A stretch of DNA of 64,000 nucleotides, from assembly GCF_900101265.1 (NCBI RefSeq), contig NZ_FMZS01000007.1, positions 186,001-250,000 on the forward strand. Reading direction: 5' to 3'. The notes beneath the pieces were generated by a model. It did not search any database. It was not told the origin of the DNA and saw only the letters and a program-made list of their open reading frames with translations. Positions 1-10,000 of the stretch are shown piece after piece (the stretch's first letter is position 1; the number at the start of each line of letters is the position of its first letter). The stretch is from Massilia sp. PDC64 (lineage in GTDB: Bacteria; Pseudomonadota; Gammaproteobacteria; Burkholderiales; Burkholderiaceae_D). The position numbers were made by a program, and so were the translations under genes.

Positions 1-3000
1 ACGAGACGCGCTCGCCCTTCTCCAGCGCGGCCTTGGCCTGCGCGATCAGCTTGTGGTCCAGGGCCTTGTCCAGGCCGTGGTCCTGGCCTTCCGTGTGCAG
101 CAGCTGGCGCTTGTCGTCCACCTTCGGCTGGAAGAAGATGTTGCTGAAGTCCAGGCCTTGCGCCTTCCAGTGGCCGACGGCCTTCGACTTGTCCAGCAGG
201 TCCGAACGGCCGATCAGTTCGTCGAACGTGCGGATGCCCAGCTGGGCCATGATCTGGCGCGCTTCTTCGGCGACGAAGAAGAAGTAGTTCACGACGTGTT
301 CCGGCTTGCCCGAGAACTTGGCGCGCAGTTCCGGATCCTGGGTGGCCACGCCCACCGGGCAGGTGTTCAGGTGGCACTTACGCATCATGATGCAGCCTTC
401 GACGACCAGCGGTGCCGTCGCGAAGCCCACTTCGTCCGCGCCCAGCAGGGCGGCGATGACGACGTCGCGGCCGGTACGCATCTGGCCGTCGGCCTGGACG
501 CGGATACGGCTGCGCAGGCCATTCAGCACGAGGGTCTGCTGGGTCTCGGCGAGGCCCAGTTCCCACGGCGTGCCGGCGTGCTTCACCGACGACAGCGGCG
601 ATGCACCCGTACCGCCGTCATGGCCGGCGACGACGACGTGGTCGGCCTTCGCCTTCGACACGCCGGCGGCGACCGTACCGATACCGACTTCCGACACCAG
701 CTTCACGGAGATCGACGCGTGCGGGTTCACGTTCTTCAGGTCGTGGATCAGCTGCGCCAGGTCTTCGATCGAATAGATGTCGTGGTGCGGCGGCGGCGAG
801 ATCAGGCCCACGCCCGGCACCGAAAAGCGCAGCGACGCGATGTACTCGGACACCTTGTGGCCCGGCAGCTGGCCGCCTTCGCCCGGCTTGGCGCCCTGCG
901 CCATCTTGATCTGGATCTGGTCGGCGGACGCCAGGTATTCGGCGGTCACACCGAAGCGGCCCGATGCCACCTGCTTGATCTTCGAACGCAGCGAATCGCC
1001 TTCGACCAGCGGGATGTCCGCGACGACGCGGTCCTTGCCCAGGATCGAGGCCAGGGTCTCGCCCTTGGCGATCTTGATGCCCTTGAACTCGCCCATGTAG
1101 CGTGCCGGATCTTCACCGCCTTCGCCCGTGTTCGACTTGCCGCCGATACGGTTCATGGCGATGGCCAGGGTGGCGTGCGCTTCGGTCGAGATCGAGCCCA
1201 GCGACATCGCGCCGGTGGCGAAACGCTTGACGATTTCCTTCGCCGGTTCCACTTCGTCCAGCGGGATTGCCTTGGTCGGATCGATCTTGAACTCGAACAG
1301 GCCGCGCAGGGTCAGGTGACGCTTGCTCTGGTCGTTGATGATCTGCGCGTACTCTTTGTACGTGCTGTAGTTGTTGGCACGGGTCGAGTGCTGCAGCTTG
1401 GCGATCGCGTCCGGCGTCCACAGGTGGTCTTCGCCACGCACGCGGTAGGCGTATTCGCCGCCGACGTCCAGCGAGTTGGCCAAGATCGGATCCTTGCCGA
1501 AGGCCAGCGCGTGCAGGCGCAGGGCTTCCTCGGCCACTTCGAACAGGCCGATGCCTTCCACCGTCGACGACGTGCCACGGAAGTACTTGTCCACCAGCGA
1601 CTTGTTCAGGCCGACGGCTTCGAAGATCTGGGCGCCGCAGTACGACATGTAGGTCGAGATGCCCATCTTGGACATGACCTTCATGAGGCCCTTGCCGACT
1701 GCCTTCGTGTAGTTGTAGATCGCCTTGTCGGCGGCCATTTCGTGCGGCAGCGTGTGCGCCAGGTCGACCAGCGTTTCCAGCGCCAGGTACGGGTGCACGG
1801 CTTCCGCGCCGTAGCCGGCCAGCAGGGCGAAGTGGTGCGTCTCGCGGCACGAACCGGTTTCCACGACGAGACCCGTCGATGCGCGCAGGCCGCGCTGGAC
1901 GAGGTGCTGGTGGATCGCGGACGTCGCCAGCAGCGCGGGGATCGCGACCTGGTCGGCGTTGAGGTTGCGGTCCGAGACGATCAGGATGTTGTGGCCCGAC
2001 TTGACGGCGTCCACGGCTTCCGCGCACAGCGAGGCCAGCGACGCTTCGATGCCTTCCTTGCCCCACGAGACCGGGTAGCAGATGTTCAGTTCATACGACT
2101 TGAACTTGCCGCCGGTGTGCAGGCTGATGTTGCGCAGGCGGGCCATGTCGTCGAAACCGATCACCGGCTGCGACACTTCGAGGCGCATCGGCGGGTTGAC
2201 GTTGTTCGTGTCCAGCAGGTTCGGCTTCGGACCGATGAACGACACGAGCGACATCACCATCGCTTCGCGGATCGGGTCGATCGGCGGGTTCGTGACCTGG
2301 GCGAACAGCTGCTTGAAGTACGAGTACAGCGGCTTCAGCTTGTTCGACATGACGGCCAGCGGCGAGTCGTTACCCATCGAGCCGGTGGCTTCTTCGCCCA
2401 GCACGGCCATCGGGGCCATCAGGAACTTCAGGTCTTCCTGGGTGTAGCCGAATGCCTGCTGGCGGTCCAGCAGCGAAATCGCAGCTTTTTCGCCCTGCGC
2501 ATCCTTGGCGCGGTTCTGCGACAGCTGGCTTTCCGACAGCTTGATCTCGTTCAGCTTGATGCGCACCGACTTGATCCATGCCTTATAGGGCTTGGCGTTC
2601 GAGTAGGTGTCCTTCAGTTCCTTGTCGTCGATGATGCGGCCGGCTTCCAGGTCGATGAGGAACATCTTGCCCGGCTGCAGACGCCATTTCTTGACGATGC
2701 GCGATTCCGGGATCGGCAGCGTACCCGATTCCGAGGCCATGACGACCAGGTCGTCGTCCGTGACGATGTAGCGGGCCGGACGCAGGCCGTTACGATCCAG
2801 CGTGCCGCCGATGTGGCGGCCGTCGGTGAAGGCCATGGCGGCCGGGCCGTCCCACGGTTCCATCATCGCGGCGTGGTATTCGTAGAACGCGCGGCGGTTC
2901 TCGTCCATCGTCGCGTGGTTTTCCCAGGCTTCCGGGATCATCATCATCATCGCCTGGGCGATCGGGTAGCCGGCCATGACCAGCAGTTCCAGCGCGTTGT

Positions 3001-3892
3001 CGAAGCAGGCGGTGTCCGACTGGCCTTCATAGATCAGCGGGAACAGTTTCTGCAGGTCGTCGCCCAGCACGGCCGACTTCATGACGCCTTCGCGGGCGCG
3101 GGTCCAGTTGAAGTTGCCCTTGACGGTGTTGATCTCGCCGTTGTGCGCCAGCAGGCGGTACGGGTGGGCCAGCGGCCACTCCGGGAACGTGTTCGTCGAG
3201 AAGCGCTGGTGCACCATGGCCAGCGCGGAGACGCAGCGCGGATCCTGCAGGTCCTTGTAGTACACGCCGACCTGGTCCGCCAGCAGCAGACCTTTGTAGA
3301 CGACGGTACGGGCGGACATCGACGGCACGAAGAATTCCTTGCCGTGGATGAGTTTCAGGGCCTGGATCGCGTGGCCCGACGATTTGCGGATGACGTACAG
3401 CTTGCGCTCGAGCGCGTCCGTGACCATCACGTCCGGACCGCGGCCGATGAAGATCTGGCGGATGACCGGCTCTTTGGCGCGGACGGTCGGCGACATCGGC
3501 ATCGTGTCGTCCACCGGCACGTTGCGCCAGCCCAGCACGACCTGGCCTTCGGCGCGCACGGCGCGCTCGATTTCCTGTTCGCAGGCGATGCGCGACGCGT
3601 GCTCTTTCGGCAGGAAGATCATGCCGACGCCATATTCGCCCGGCGGCGGCAGTTCGACGCCCTGCTTGGCCATCTCGTCGCGGTAGAACTGGTCGGGGAT
3701 CTGGATCAGGATACCCGCGCCGTCGCCCATCAGGGCATCGGCACCGACGGCGCCCCGGTGGTCCAGGTTCTTCAGGATCAGAAGACCCTGTTCGATGATG
3801 GAGTGGCTCTTGTTGCCCTTGATATGGGCGACGAAACCGACGCCACAGGCGTCGTGTTCATTGGCGGGATCGTACAAACCTTGGGCAATCAT
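1..3892 (-). CDS. gltB: Glutamate synthase [NADPH] large chain, partial (C-terminus outside window)
   Basis: Large subunit of NADPH-dependent glutamate synthase (GOGAT), which makes two glutamates from 2-oxoglutarate and glutamine in ammonia assimilation. Translation starts MIAQGLYDPANEHDACGVGF. Cys16 is the expected N-terminal nucleophile of the class II glutamine amidotransferase domain, exposed by removal of a short propeptide. About 1297 codons are present of a family norm near 1500-1560, so the last few hundred residues (end of the FMN domain and the beta-helix) lie left of position 1. The last visible residues, around KAALEKGERVS, fit the C-terminal part of the family. A gltD partner would be expected further left. 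The frame is open throughout. Confidence 0.95.
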   Translation of the reverse strand, partial: MIAQGLYDPANEHDACGVGFVAHIKGNKSHSIIEQGLLILKNLDHRGAVGADALMGDGAGILIQIPDQFYRDEMAKQGVELPPPGEYGVGMIFLPKEHASRIACEQEIERAVRAEGQVVLGWRNVPVDDTMPMSPTVRAKEPVIRQIFIGRGPDVMVTDALERKLYVIRKSSGHAIQALKLIHGKEFFVPSMSARTVVYKGLLLADQVGVYYKDLQDPRCVSALAMVHQRFSTNTFPEWPLAHPYRLLAHNGEINTVKGNFNWTRAREGVMKSAVLGDDLQKLFPLIYEGQSDTACFDNALELLVMAGYPIAQAMMMMIPEAWENHATMDENRRAFYEYHAAMMEPWDGPAAMAFTDGRHIGGTLDRNGLRPARYIVTDDDLVVMASESGTLPIPESRIVKKWRLQPGKMFLIDLEAGRIIDDKELKDTYSNAKPYKAWIKSVRIKLNEIKLSESQLSQNRAKDAQGEKAAISLLDRQQAFGYTQEDLKFLMAPMAVLGEEATGSMGNDSPLAVMSNKLKPLYSYFKQLFAQVTNPPIDPIREAMVMSLVSFIGPKPNLLDTNNVNPPMRLEVSQPVIGFDDMARLRNISLHTGGKFKSYELNICYPVSWGKEGIEASLASLCAEAVDAVKSGHNILIVSDRNLNADQVAIPALLATSAIHQHLVQRGLRASTGLVVETGSCRETHHFALLAGYGAEAVHPYLALETLVDLAHTLPHEMAADKAIYNYTKAVGKGLMKVMSKMGISTYMSYCGAQIFEAVGLNKSLVDKYFRGTSSTVEGIGLFEVAEEALRLHALAFGKDPILANSLDVGGEYAYRVRGEDHLWTPDAIAKLQHSTRANNYSTYKEYAQIINDQSKRHLTLRGLFEFKIDPTKAIPLDEVEPAKEIVKRFATGAMSLGSISTEAHATLAIAMNRIGGKSNTGEGGEDPARYMGEFKGIKIAKGETLASILGKDRVVADIPLVEGDSLRSKIKQVASGRFGVTAEYLASADQIQIKMAQGAKPGEGGQLPGHKVSEYIASLRFSVPGVGLISPPPHHDIYSIEDLAQLIHDLKNVNPHASISVKLVSEVGIGTVAAGVSKAKADHVVVAGHDGGTGASPLSSVKHAGTPWELGLAETQQTLVLNGLRSRIRVQADGQMRTGRDVVIAALLGADEVGFATAPLVVEGCIMMRKCHLNTCPVGVATQDPELRAKFSGKPEHVVNYFFFVAEEARQIMAQLGIRTFDELIGRSDLLDKSKAVGHWKAQGLDFSNIFFQPKVDDKRQLLHTEGQDHGLDKALDHKLIAQAKAALEKGERVS

Positions 3893-4091
3893 GGGGGCTC
3901 CGCAGCATTTTGAAGATATTGAAGGCCGAGAATAAAGCAGGCTTCGGTAAACATCAACACCAATAATTAGGGTCGGAGTCGAATTAATTGCCGAGTTTTT
4001 TGGTCGTAAATTAAATGGGGACATAGTGGTGACCGCCGCCCATTTCGTCGATCAGATCAATAAAATCATATAGTTAGCCAAAAATCCGTCT

Positions 4092-4160
4092 TTCCCGCGA
4101 AGGCGGGAACCCAAGCTCTGCATGCACGCCAACAAACTTGGGCCCCTGCCTTCGCAGGGG
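4092..4160. repeat. Pair of facing REP-like hairpins (BIME-type)
   Basis: Two hairpins face each other. TTCCCGC-GAAG-GCGGGAA (4092-4109) is followed by CCCAAG (4110-4115). CTTGGG (4137-4142) is followed by CCCCTGC-CTTC-GCAGGGG (4143-4160). Read in the same orientation both units are a 7-bp stem with GAAG loop and a CCCAAG tail, which is the layout of a REP doublet. Such palindromes are the usual substrate of the neighbouring RAYT transposase. Nothing else was seen in the roughly 340-bp gap between gltB and the transposase gene apart from the terminator listed separately. Confidence 0.75.
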
Positions 4161-4173
4161 CGACGGCGACAAT

Positions 4174-4195
4174 AAAAAAGGAGGCCGAAGCCTCC
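4174..4195 (-). terminator. Intrinsic terminator of the RAYT gene
   Basis: Read on the minus strand: GGAGGC-TTCG-GCCTCC stem-loop (4180-4195) with a UUCG tetraloop, followed directly by six T. It lies about 40 bp past the stop codon of the transposase gene. Classic rho-independent terminator. Confidence 0.85.
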
Positions 4196-4233
4196 CCATC
4201 ATTCATTTGTTGCAATGACGCTGCGCACAAATC

Positions 4234-4932
4234 CTACTCCGCAGCCTTCACCTTGAACGGCCTCCCCCGCTTGGCCGGCAAAATCTGCCGCTTGGTCTTG
4301 TGCTCCAGCTCGACCTTGAACGCATGCGAGCCAAGCGGCGCCCCCTTCAGCACGGCCGCATTGATCGTATCCAGTTCCTGCCCCGACATGCCCTGCCGCG
4401 CCAGCTCGATGTATGCCGCTTCGCGCTGGAACGGCGTGTTGCCGAGTTCCCAGTACTTGGCATGATCGGTGATGAGCGGATCCGGCCGCACGCCGGCGTG
4501 ATGGGCATAGCTGGACCACGGGTAGTCGAGCGGGTCGAACGCGAGCTGGTTGCGCAGCGGGTTCAGTTCGATGTAGCGGATGCAGGCGAGGAAGTACGCG
4601 TCCGCATCGATCACGGACGTGCGGAAACGGCCCTGGAACAGGGTGCCCGAGCGGCCGTACTTGTTGTTAAACCAGGGAACGTACAACCGCCCCACTTTCT
4701 GCATCATCGCCGCCAGGCCGTCCTCGTCGGACGGCGTCGCCAGCACGTGCAGGTGGTTCGGCATCAGCACGTACGCGTGAATGGCGACGCGATAGAACTT
4801 CGCGCTCTCGCGCAGGAACTCCAGGAAGCGGCGATAGTCTTCGTCGTCGCGGAAAATGACCTGGTTGTCGTTGCCGCGCTGGAGGATGTGGTGCGGCTGG
4901 TTCGGCAGGATGAGTCGGGGTTGGCGGGCCAT
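4234..4932 (-). CDS. REP-associated tyrosine transposase (RAYT, Y1/IS200-like family)
   Basis: 232-aa single-domain HUH nuclease of the REP-associated transposase family, which nicks single-stranded REP palindromes and is thought to spread them. The HUH metal-binding motif is visible as MPNHLHVLA, and the family signature after it (WFNNKYGRSGTLFQGRF, then YIELNPLRNQLA and YPWSSYAHH) is intact. Length is normal. It starts at ATG 4932 and stands alone with its own terminator. A doublet of REP hairpins lies immediately downstream, the expected substrate. Because it occurs singly with REPs and lacks IS200-type ends, it is better called RAYT than a classical insertion sequence. Confidence 0.88.
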   Translation of the reverse strand: MARQPRLILPNQPHHILQRGNDNQVIFRDDEDYRRFLEFLRESAKFYRVAIHAYVLMPNHLHVLATPSDEDGLAAMMQKVGRLYVPWFNNKYGRSGTLFQGRFRTSVIDADAYFLACIRYIELNPLRNQLAFDPLDYPWSSYAHHAGVRPDPLITDHAKYWELGNTPFQREAAYIELARQGMSGQELDTINAAVLKGAPLGSHAFKVELEHKTKRQILPAKRGRPFKVKAAE

Positions 4933-5016
4933 GGCGTCATTCTAACGCAACCGCCTCGCTCTGTCCCCGATTAATTTTAGACGCACCAAGGTAGTGCGCC
5001 ACTCTGTCCCCGATTT

Positions 5017-5700
5017 TCAGGCGAGCGTAAAACCGGCGGACAGGCTGTAGCCCTCGCCGTAGGCGCTGCGCAGCGGCAGGTCCTGGCCGAGGCCGGTGCG
5101 GGCCTTCTTGCGCAGGCGGTAGACGAGCATGTCGACGCGGCGGCTGGCATCCGGATCGTCGCCGCCCATGCCGGCCACGATCACCTGGCGCGGGACCGGC
5201 CGGGTGTTGATGGTCAGCAGGTGCAGGAAGTTGCACTCTTTTTCCGTCAGGTCGATCACCTTGCCCATCAGCTCGAGCTGGCGGGCCGACACGCGCAGCG
5301 TCCACTTGCTCGGCGCAGGCGCCGGCTCGGACGACGGCCGCACGCGGCGGTCCAGCGCCTCGATGTGGGCAGCCAGTTCCGGGAACTTGATCGGCTTGGT
5401 GAGATAGTGGTCGGCGCCGAGGCGCAGGCCGAGGATGCGGTTGTCGAAGGCCACGCGGCCCGTGAGCACCAGCAGCCCGATCTCGGGATACAGCTGGCGC
5501 ATCCGTGGAATCACATTGAATCCATCTTCGTCGGGCAGGCCCAGGTCGAGCACGACCACGGCGGCCGGCGTGCGCGTCAGCGCGGCCCACATATCGCTGG
5601 CGGTGGTCGCGATCGTGACGTCGTGGCCGAGTTCCTTGAGGAAATCGGCCATATCGCCTGCGTATTCGCCATTGTCTTCAACAATCAGTATTTGCGTCAT
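5017..5700 (-). CDS. OmpR/PhoB-type response regulator
   Basis: 227-aa two-component response regulator. The receiver domain (residues 1-120) has the acidic pair in ILIVEDN, phospho-acceptor Asp52 in VVVLDLGLPDEDG, the switch Thr in LVLTGRV and the invariant Lys in LTKPIK. A C-terminal winged-helix DNA-binding domain follows (about 135-220; LTEKECNFLHLL, then RVDMLVYRLRKKA). I chose ATG 5700 because the receiver fold starts there (MTQILIVEDN); an upstream in-frame extension of 26 residues lacks family character. It lies 49 bp behind a cognate histidine kinase gene on the same strand. The target genes cannot be read from the window. Confidence 0.9.
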   Translation of the reverse strand: MTQILIVEDNGEYAGDMADFLKELGHDVTIATTASDMWAALTRTPAAVVVLDLGLPDEDGFNVIPRMRQLYPEIGLLVLTGRVAFDNRILGLRLGADHYLTKPIKFPELAAHIEALDRRVRPSSEPAPAPSKWTLRVSARQLELMGKVIDLTEKECNFLHLLTINTRPVPRQVIVAGMGGDDPDASRRVDMLVYRLRKKARTGLGQDLPLRSAYGEGYSLSAGFTLA

Positions 5701-5749
5701 GGGTTTTGCCAATTCCTTGTTTCGTATTCCCGGCTTCGTTGTCGGGCGG

Positions 5750-6895
5750 CTAACCCCGGTCGCCATGCCGATTATCACTGCTGGTCAATCCGGAAGCAAG
5801 ACTTTTTGCCCCGCTCGCCTGCGCCGGCAGCCATAGCCTGAACTCGGCGCCGCCCTCTGGAGGACATGCATATGTCAAACTGCCGCCATGCACTTCGACC
5901 ACGGAGCGCGCCATGTACAGCCCGAGCCCGCTCCCCGCGACACCCTCGGCATTCGCACCGCGGTAGCCCTTGTCGAAGATGCGCGCGACGTCGTCCGGCG
6001 GCACGCCATGGCCCTCGTCGCGCAGCGCCAGCTCGATGCCGCCCTCGACCCGCCGTCCCGTCGCATGCAGCGCGGTGCCGGCCGGCGTATAGCGCAAGGC
6101 ATTGTCCAATAACACCTTGAGCGCCAGACGCAGGCCGGACGGTTCGCCGCGCAGCGTGGCCGGCAGGTCGCTGACGGCCAGGGTCACGGGGCGTCCGGCC
6201 GCGCGCGCCTGCGCCACCAGTTCTTCCAGCAACAGTTTCGGCCCGACCTTGTTCTCGCGGCGCTGGCTGCCGAGCGCGGCCATGCGCTCCGGCGACAGAT
6301 AGTCGTCCAGCATCGCGATCAGGCGGTCCGTCGCGGTGGCGATCTTGCGGTAGCGCTCGCGCGTCGCCTCGTCCGCCTTCGTGCCCAGCGCTTCCAGTCG
6401 CTGGATCGCGCCGTCGATCGTCGACAGCGGCGTGCGGAACTCGTGGTTCAGCATGCTGGCAAACCGCTTTCTCTCGCGCTCCCGCTCACGCCGCGCGGAC
6501 ACGTCGCGCACGAGGCCCAGCAACGCCCGCGGCTGGCCGGCGTCGTCCAGCGCCAGCGTCGAAATCACCTCGACGGCCACTTCGCTGCCGTCCGGCCGGC
6601 GCAGGTCGAACTCGCGCATCACGCGCAGGCGCGAACCGTCGCCGGCGGCAAACCGGCGCAGGCGCTCCGGCAGGCCGGCGCACAGCGCCGCCAGCGGGCC
6701 GTCGCCGCCCTGCTCCATCTGCGCGCGGATGTCGGCGGTCGAATAGCCGAGCATATCGTCGACGCCGGGGCTGACGTAAGCCGGCAGGCCCGTGGTGCAA
6801 TCGAGGATGAACGCCAGGTCACCGCCCAGCTCGGCAATCGTGCGAAAGGCGTCCGCCGTGGAGATGTCCGCCGAGACGGATGCGCTGCGCGTCAT
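5750..6895 (-). CDS. Soluble PAS-domain sensor histidine kinase
   Basis: Sensor kinase of the adjacent response regulator. From ATG 6895 the protein is 381 aa. A PAS domain covers about residues 15-135, a HisKA dimerisation domain has phospho-acceptor His in MLNHEFRTPL (about residue 151), and a HATPase_c domain follows with N-box LLDNALRYTP, G1 DEGHGVPPDD and G2 GSGLGLYMAR. No transmembrane segment or signal peptide is visible, so it should sense a cytoplasmic signal through the PAS domain. An alternative start ten codons upstream (6925) exists. The ligand is unknown. Confidence 0.88.
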   Translation of the reverse strand: MTRSASVSADISTADAFRTIAELGGDLAFILDCTTGLPAYVSPGVDDMLGYSTADIRAQMEQGGDGPLAALCAGLPERLRRFAAGDGSRLRVMREFDLRRPDGSEVAVEVISTLALDDAGQPRALLGLVRDVSARRERERERKRFASMLNHEFRTPLSTIDGAIQRLEALGTKADEATRERYRKIATATDRLIAMLDDYLSPERMAALGSQRRENKVGPKLLLEELVAQARAAGRPVTLAVSDLPATLRGEPSGLRLALKVLLDNALRYTPAGTALHATGRRVEGGIELALRDEGHGVPPDDVARIFDKGYRGANAEGVAGSGLGLYMARSVVEVHGGSLTYACPPEGGAEFRLWLPAQASGAKSLASGLTSSDNRHGDRG

Positions 6896-7013
6896 GATGG
6901 CCTTAATGAGAATGATTCCAGACAATAAGTATAGTGCCCGATATAACGCTTTGCATAGATAACCTGCCTCGGCCGTTGCGCCAAATACGCATATTCAATA
7001 TATGCATACGCAA

Positions 7014-7043
7014 ATAAAAAAAGGCAAGCCACGTTGGCTTGCC
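7014..7043 (-). terminator. Intrinsic terminator of the SNF2 helicase gene
   Basis: On the minus strand a 9-bp stem (GGCAAGCCA / TGGCTTGCC, 7023-7043) is followed by a run of seven T. It lies about 25 bp beyond the helicase stop codon. Confidence 0.88.
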
Positions 7044-7067
7044 CTCTTGACCACGACACTGGTGCGC

Positions 7068-10000
7068 TTAATCGTCCAGCGGCGCGAAGATCGCCTGCAG
7101 GTCTTCCTGCGTGAGCGCCATTTTCTGCGATTCGCCTTCGGCCAGGATCGACGCAGCCAGCTCCGATTTCTTTTGCTGCAGCAGCTGGATCTTTTCTTCC
7201 AGCGTGCCTTTCGCGATCAATTTATACACGAACACCGGTTTGTCCTGCCCGATGCGCCATGCGCGGTCCGTCGCCTGGTTCTCGGCCGCCGGGTTCCACC
7301 ACGGGTCGTAGTGGATGACCGTGTCGGCCGCCGTCAGGTTCAGGCCCACGCCGCCGGCCTTCAGGCTGATCAGGAAGATCGGCACGGCACCCTGCTGGAA
7401 CGCGGCCACCTGTGCGGAACGGTCGCGCGTCTCGCCCGTGAGGATCGCGTACGGGATGTTGCGCGCGTCGAGTTCTTCCTCGATCAGGCCCAGCATGCTC
7501 GTGAACTGCGAGAACACGAGGATCTTGCGGCCCTCGCCCAACAGGTCGTCGATCATCTGCATCAGGTCGGTCAGCTTGGCCGACACGGCCGCCGTGTTCT
7601 TCTTGGCCGGCATCGCCTTCACGAGGCGCGGGTCGCAGCAGACCTGGCGCAGTTTCAACAGCGCTTCCAGGATGACGATCTGGCTGCGCGCCACGCCCTT
7701 GCGGTCGATCTCTTCGCGCACCTTCTTGTCCATCGCCAGGCGCACGGTCTCGTACAGGTCGCGCTGCGGACCCGTGATCTCGATGCGGCGGATCATTTCC
7801 GTCTTTTCCGGCAGCTCCTTCGCCACGTGGTCCTTCGTGCGGCGCAGCAGGAACGGCTTGATGCGGCGGTTCAGCAGCATGCGGCGCACGGGGTCGTCCT
7901 GGCGCTCGATCGGGTGACGGAACTGGGTGTTGAACGTCTTCTCGTCGCCGAGCAGGCCCGGCAGCAGGAAGTGGAATTGCGACCACAGCTCGCCCAGGTG
8001 GTTTTCCAGGGGCGTACCGGACAGGCACAGGCGGTGGCGCGCGTTCAGCGAACCGGCCGTCTGCGCCGCCTTCGAGCGCGTGTTCTTGATGTAGTGCGAT
8101 TCGTCCAGGATCACGAGGTGGTACTGGTGCTCGCGCAGCTTTTCCTCGTCGCGCGGCAGCAGCGCGTACGTCGTCAGCACGATGTCGGCACTGTCGATCT
8201 GGTCGAACAACTCCATGCGCTCCTTGCCCTGCAACAGGAGCACCTTCAGGTCCGGGGCGAAGCGCGCGGCTTCTTCCATCCAGTTCATCATGAGGCTCGT
8301 CGGCGCGATGACCAGCGCCGGATTCGTCAGGCGGCCCGCTTCCTTTTCCGTCAGGATGTGGGCGATCGTCTGCACGGTTTTACCGAGACCCATGTCGTCG
8401 GCGAGGATGCCGCCCAGGTCGTATTCGCGCAGGAATTGCATCCATGCGAGACCGTCGAGCTGGTAGTCGCGGAGGGTCGCTTGCAGGCCCTTCGGCGCGT
8501 CGACCTTCTTCACCTTGCCGAACTGGCTCAGCTTGCGGCCCGTTTCGCGCAGGCGCTCGCCGCCCGTCCAGGTCAGCTCGGTGCCTTTCGCGAGTTCTTC
8601 CAGGCGCGCCGCATCGAGCGTCGACAGCCGGACTTTATTCTTGATCTTGTCGTTGAAGTACAGCTCGCCCAGCGTCGACAGGATGGGTTTGACGCGGCCC
8701 CACGGCAGCGCCACGCGCACGCCGTCCGGCAGGGTCGCCAGCATCTGGTCAGCCTCGGCGTGCGCCGCCAGCACGTCCGGATTGAAGTCCAGCGGCGCCG
8801 TGCGAATGAGTTGCACGAGCACGGGCAGCAGCGGCACGCGCTTGCGGTTGACGACGATGCCCAGCTCCAGCTCGAACCAGGCGTTGCCGGCCTCGGGCGG
8901 CTCGTCGATGTCGGCATACCACTCTTCGACCGGCACGACGTCGTAGCGGTATTTCGGCGACTTCTGCACGTGCCAGCCGAGGTCGGACAGCGCGTCGAGG
9001 TCGTTCTCGGCAAAGCGCAGCCAGTGCGCCTGACCGTCCAGCAGCAGCGCGCCGGACAGCGCGGACAGCGGGGTCGTGGCCGGCTTGCGGAAGCCCAGCT
9101 TGTTCAGCGTCTCCAGTGCGGCGGCTTCCAGCGCTTCGTCGCGCTCGATGATCTCCGTCACGTCGCCGATCTGGCGCACGACGCGCTGGGCCGGGTCGAA
9201 CGAGATGCGCTGGCCGTCGTAGTCGAACGACAGCACGGCGAAATCCTGCCAGCGCTGGCCATTGCCTTCGGCCTGCGGGATGGCGTCCAGCAGCAGGTGC
9301 GGCTGCGGTTTCACGTCCGTGCGGATGCGCTGCGTGAGCGGCTGCGGCAGCGGCATCAGCTGTTGCAGGCCGTGCGCCAGCAACAGTTGCGACACGCGCT
9401 TTTTATCGTTGCCGGCCAGCGGCGGCGCCTGCGACACGAGCGCCTGCAGTTCGGCCAGCGAGATGTCGATGCCGCCGCGGTTCAGGTCCAGCGGGCCGCA
9501 CGACAGGTTGTCGATGTACCACGGCGGATCCGTCGGCAGCATGTAGTCGACGAGGTCGGCGCCGGCGTGCGTCGCACCCTTGGCCGGTTCCACGGACCAG
9601 CCGAGCTTGGCCGTACGGCCTTCGTCGCGCCACGTCAGGTTGGCCTTGCGCACGGGACCGGCCTGCAGCGGATACAGCAGGCCATTGGTCATGTCGGACC
9701 ATGAGTTCGCCCACAACAATTTCCCCTGCGCGAGCAGTTGCTGCAGCAGGATGGCGCCGACCTTGCCCTTGGGTTCGGTCGCGCTCGTGCTCTGGTTCGA
9801 GCCGCTGCGCATGGCGATGAAGAACCGGACCAGGTCCTCGTCGTCGCCTTCGAGGTAAGCGGGCGGCGCCGACAGCAGCGAGAACACTTCGCTCACCGGG
9901 CTGGCCGCGGCGACGTCCCCGTTCGGGCGCAGGCGCGCCTTGCACAGGCAGATCGCAACGTGGCGGCCGCCGCTGGTCGGGGCCATGACATAAACGAATT

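Larger units (their letters stand above)
4017..5015. mobile_element. RAYT element bracketed by GGGGACA / TGTCCCC inverted repeats
   Basis: The transposase gene sits between GGGGACATAG (4017-4026) and two direct copies of CTCTGTCCCCGATT (4959-4972 and 5002-5015), which carry the inverse sequence TGTCCCC. The right copy ends two bases before the stop codon of the response regulator gene. The interval also holds a pair of facing REP hairpins and a terminator. This is consistent with a domesticated or slowly mobile REP-associated transposase unit. The exact ends are inferred from the repeats only; no target-site duplication was identified. Confidence 0.5.

Noticed and set aside
53..3913. 1286-codon open frame on the plus strand
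   Set aside because: It is the mirror of gltB on the minus strand; its product is low-complexity Arg/His/Val-rich sequence without domains, whereas the minus frame gives a clear glutamate synthase.
7002..9704. 900-codon open frame on the plus strand
   Set aside because: Antisense shadow of the SNF2 helicase gene caused by high GC.
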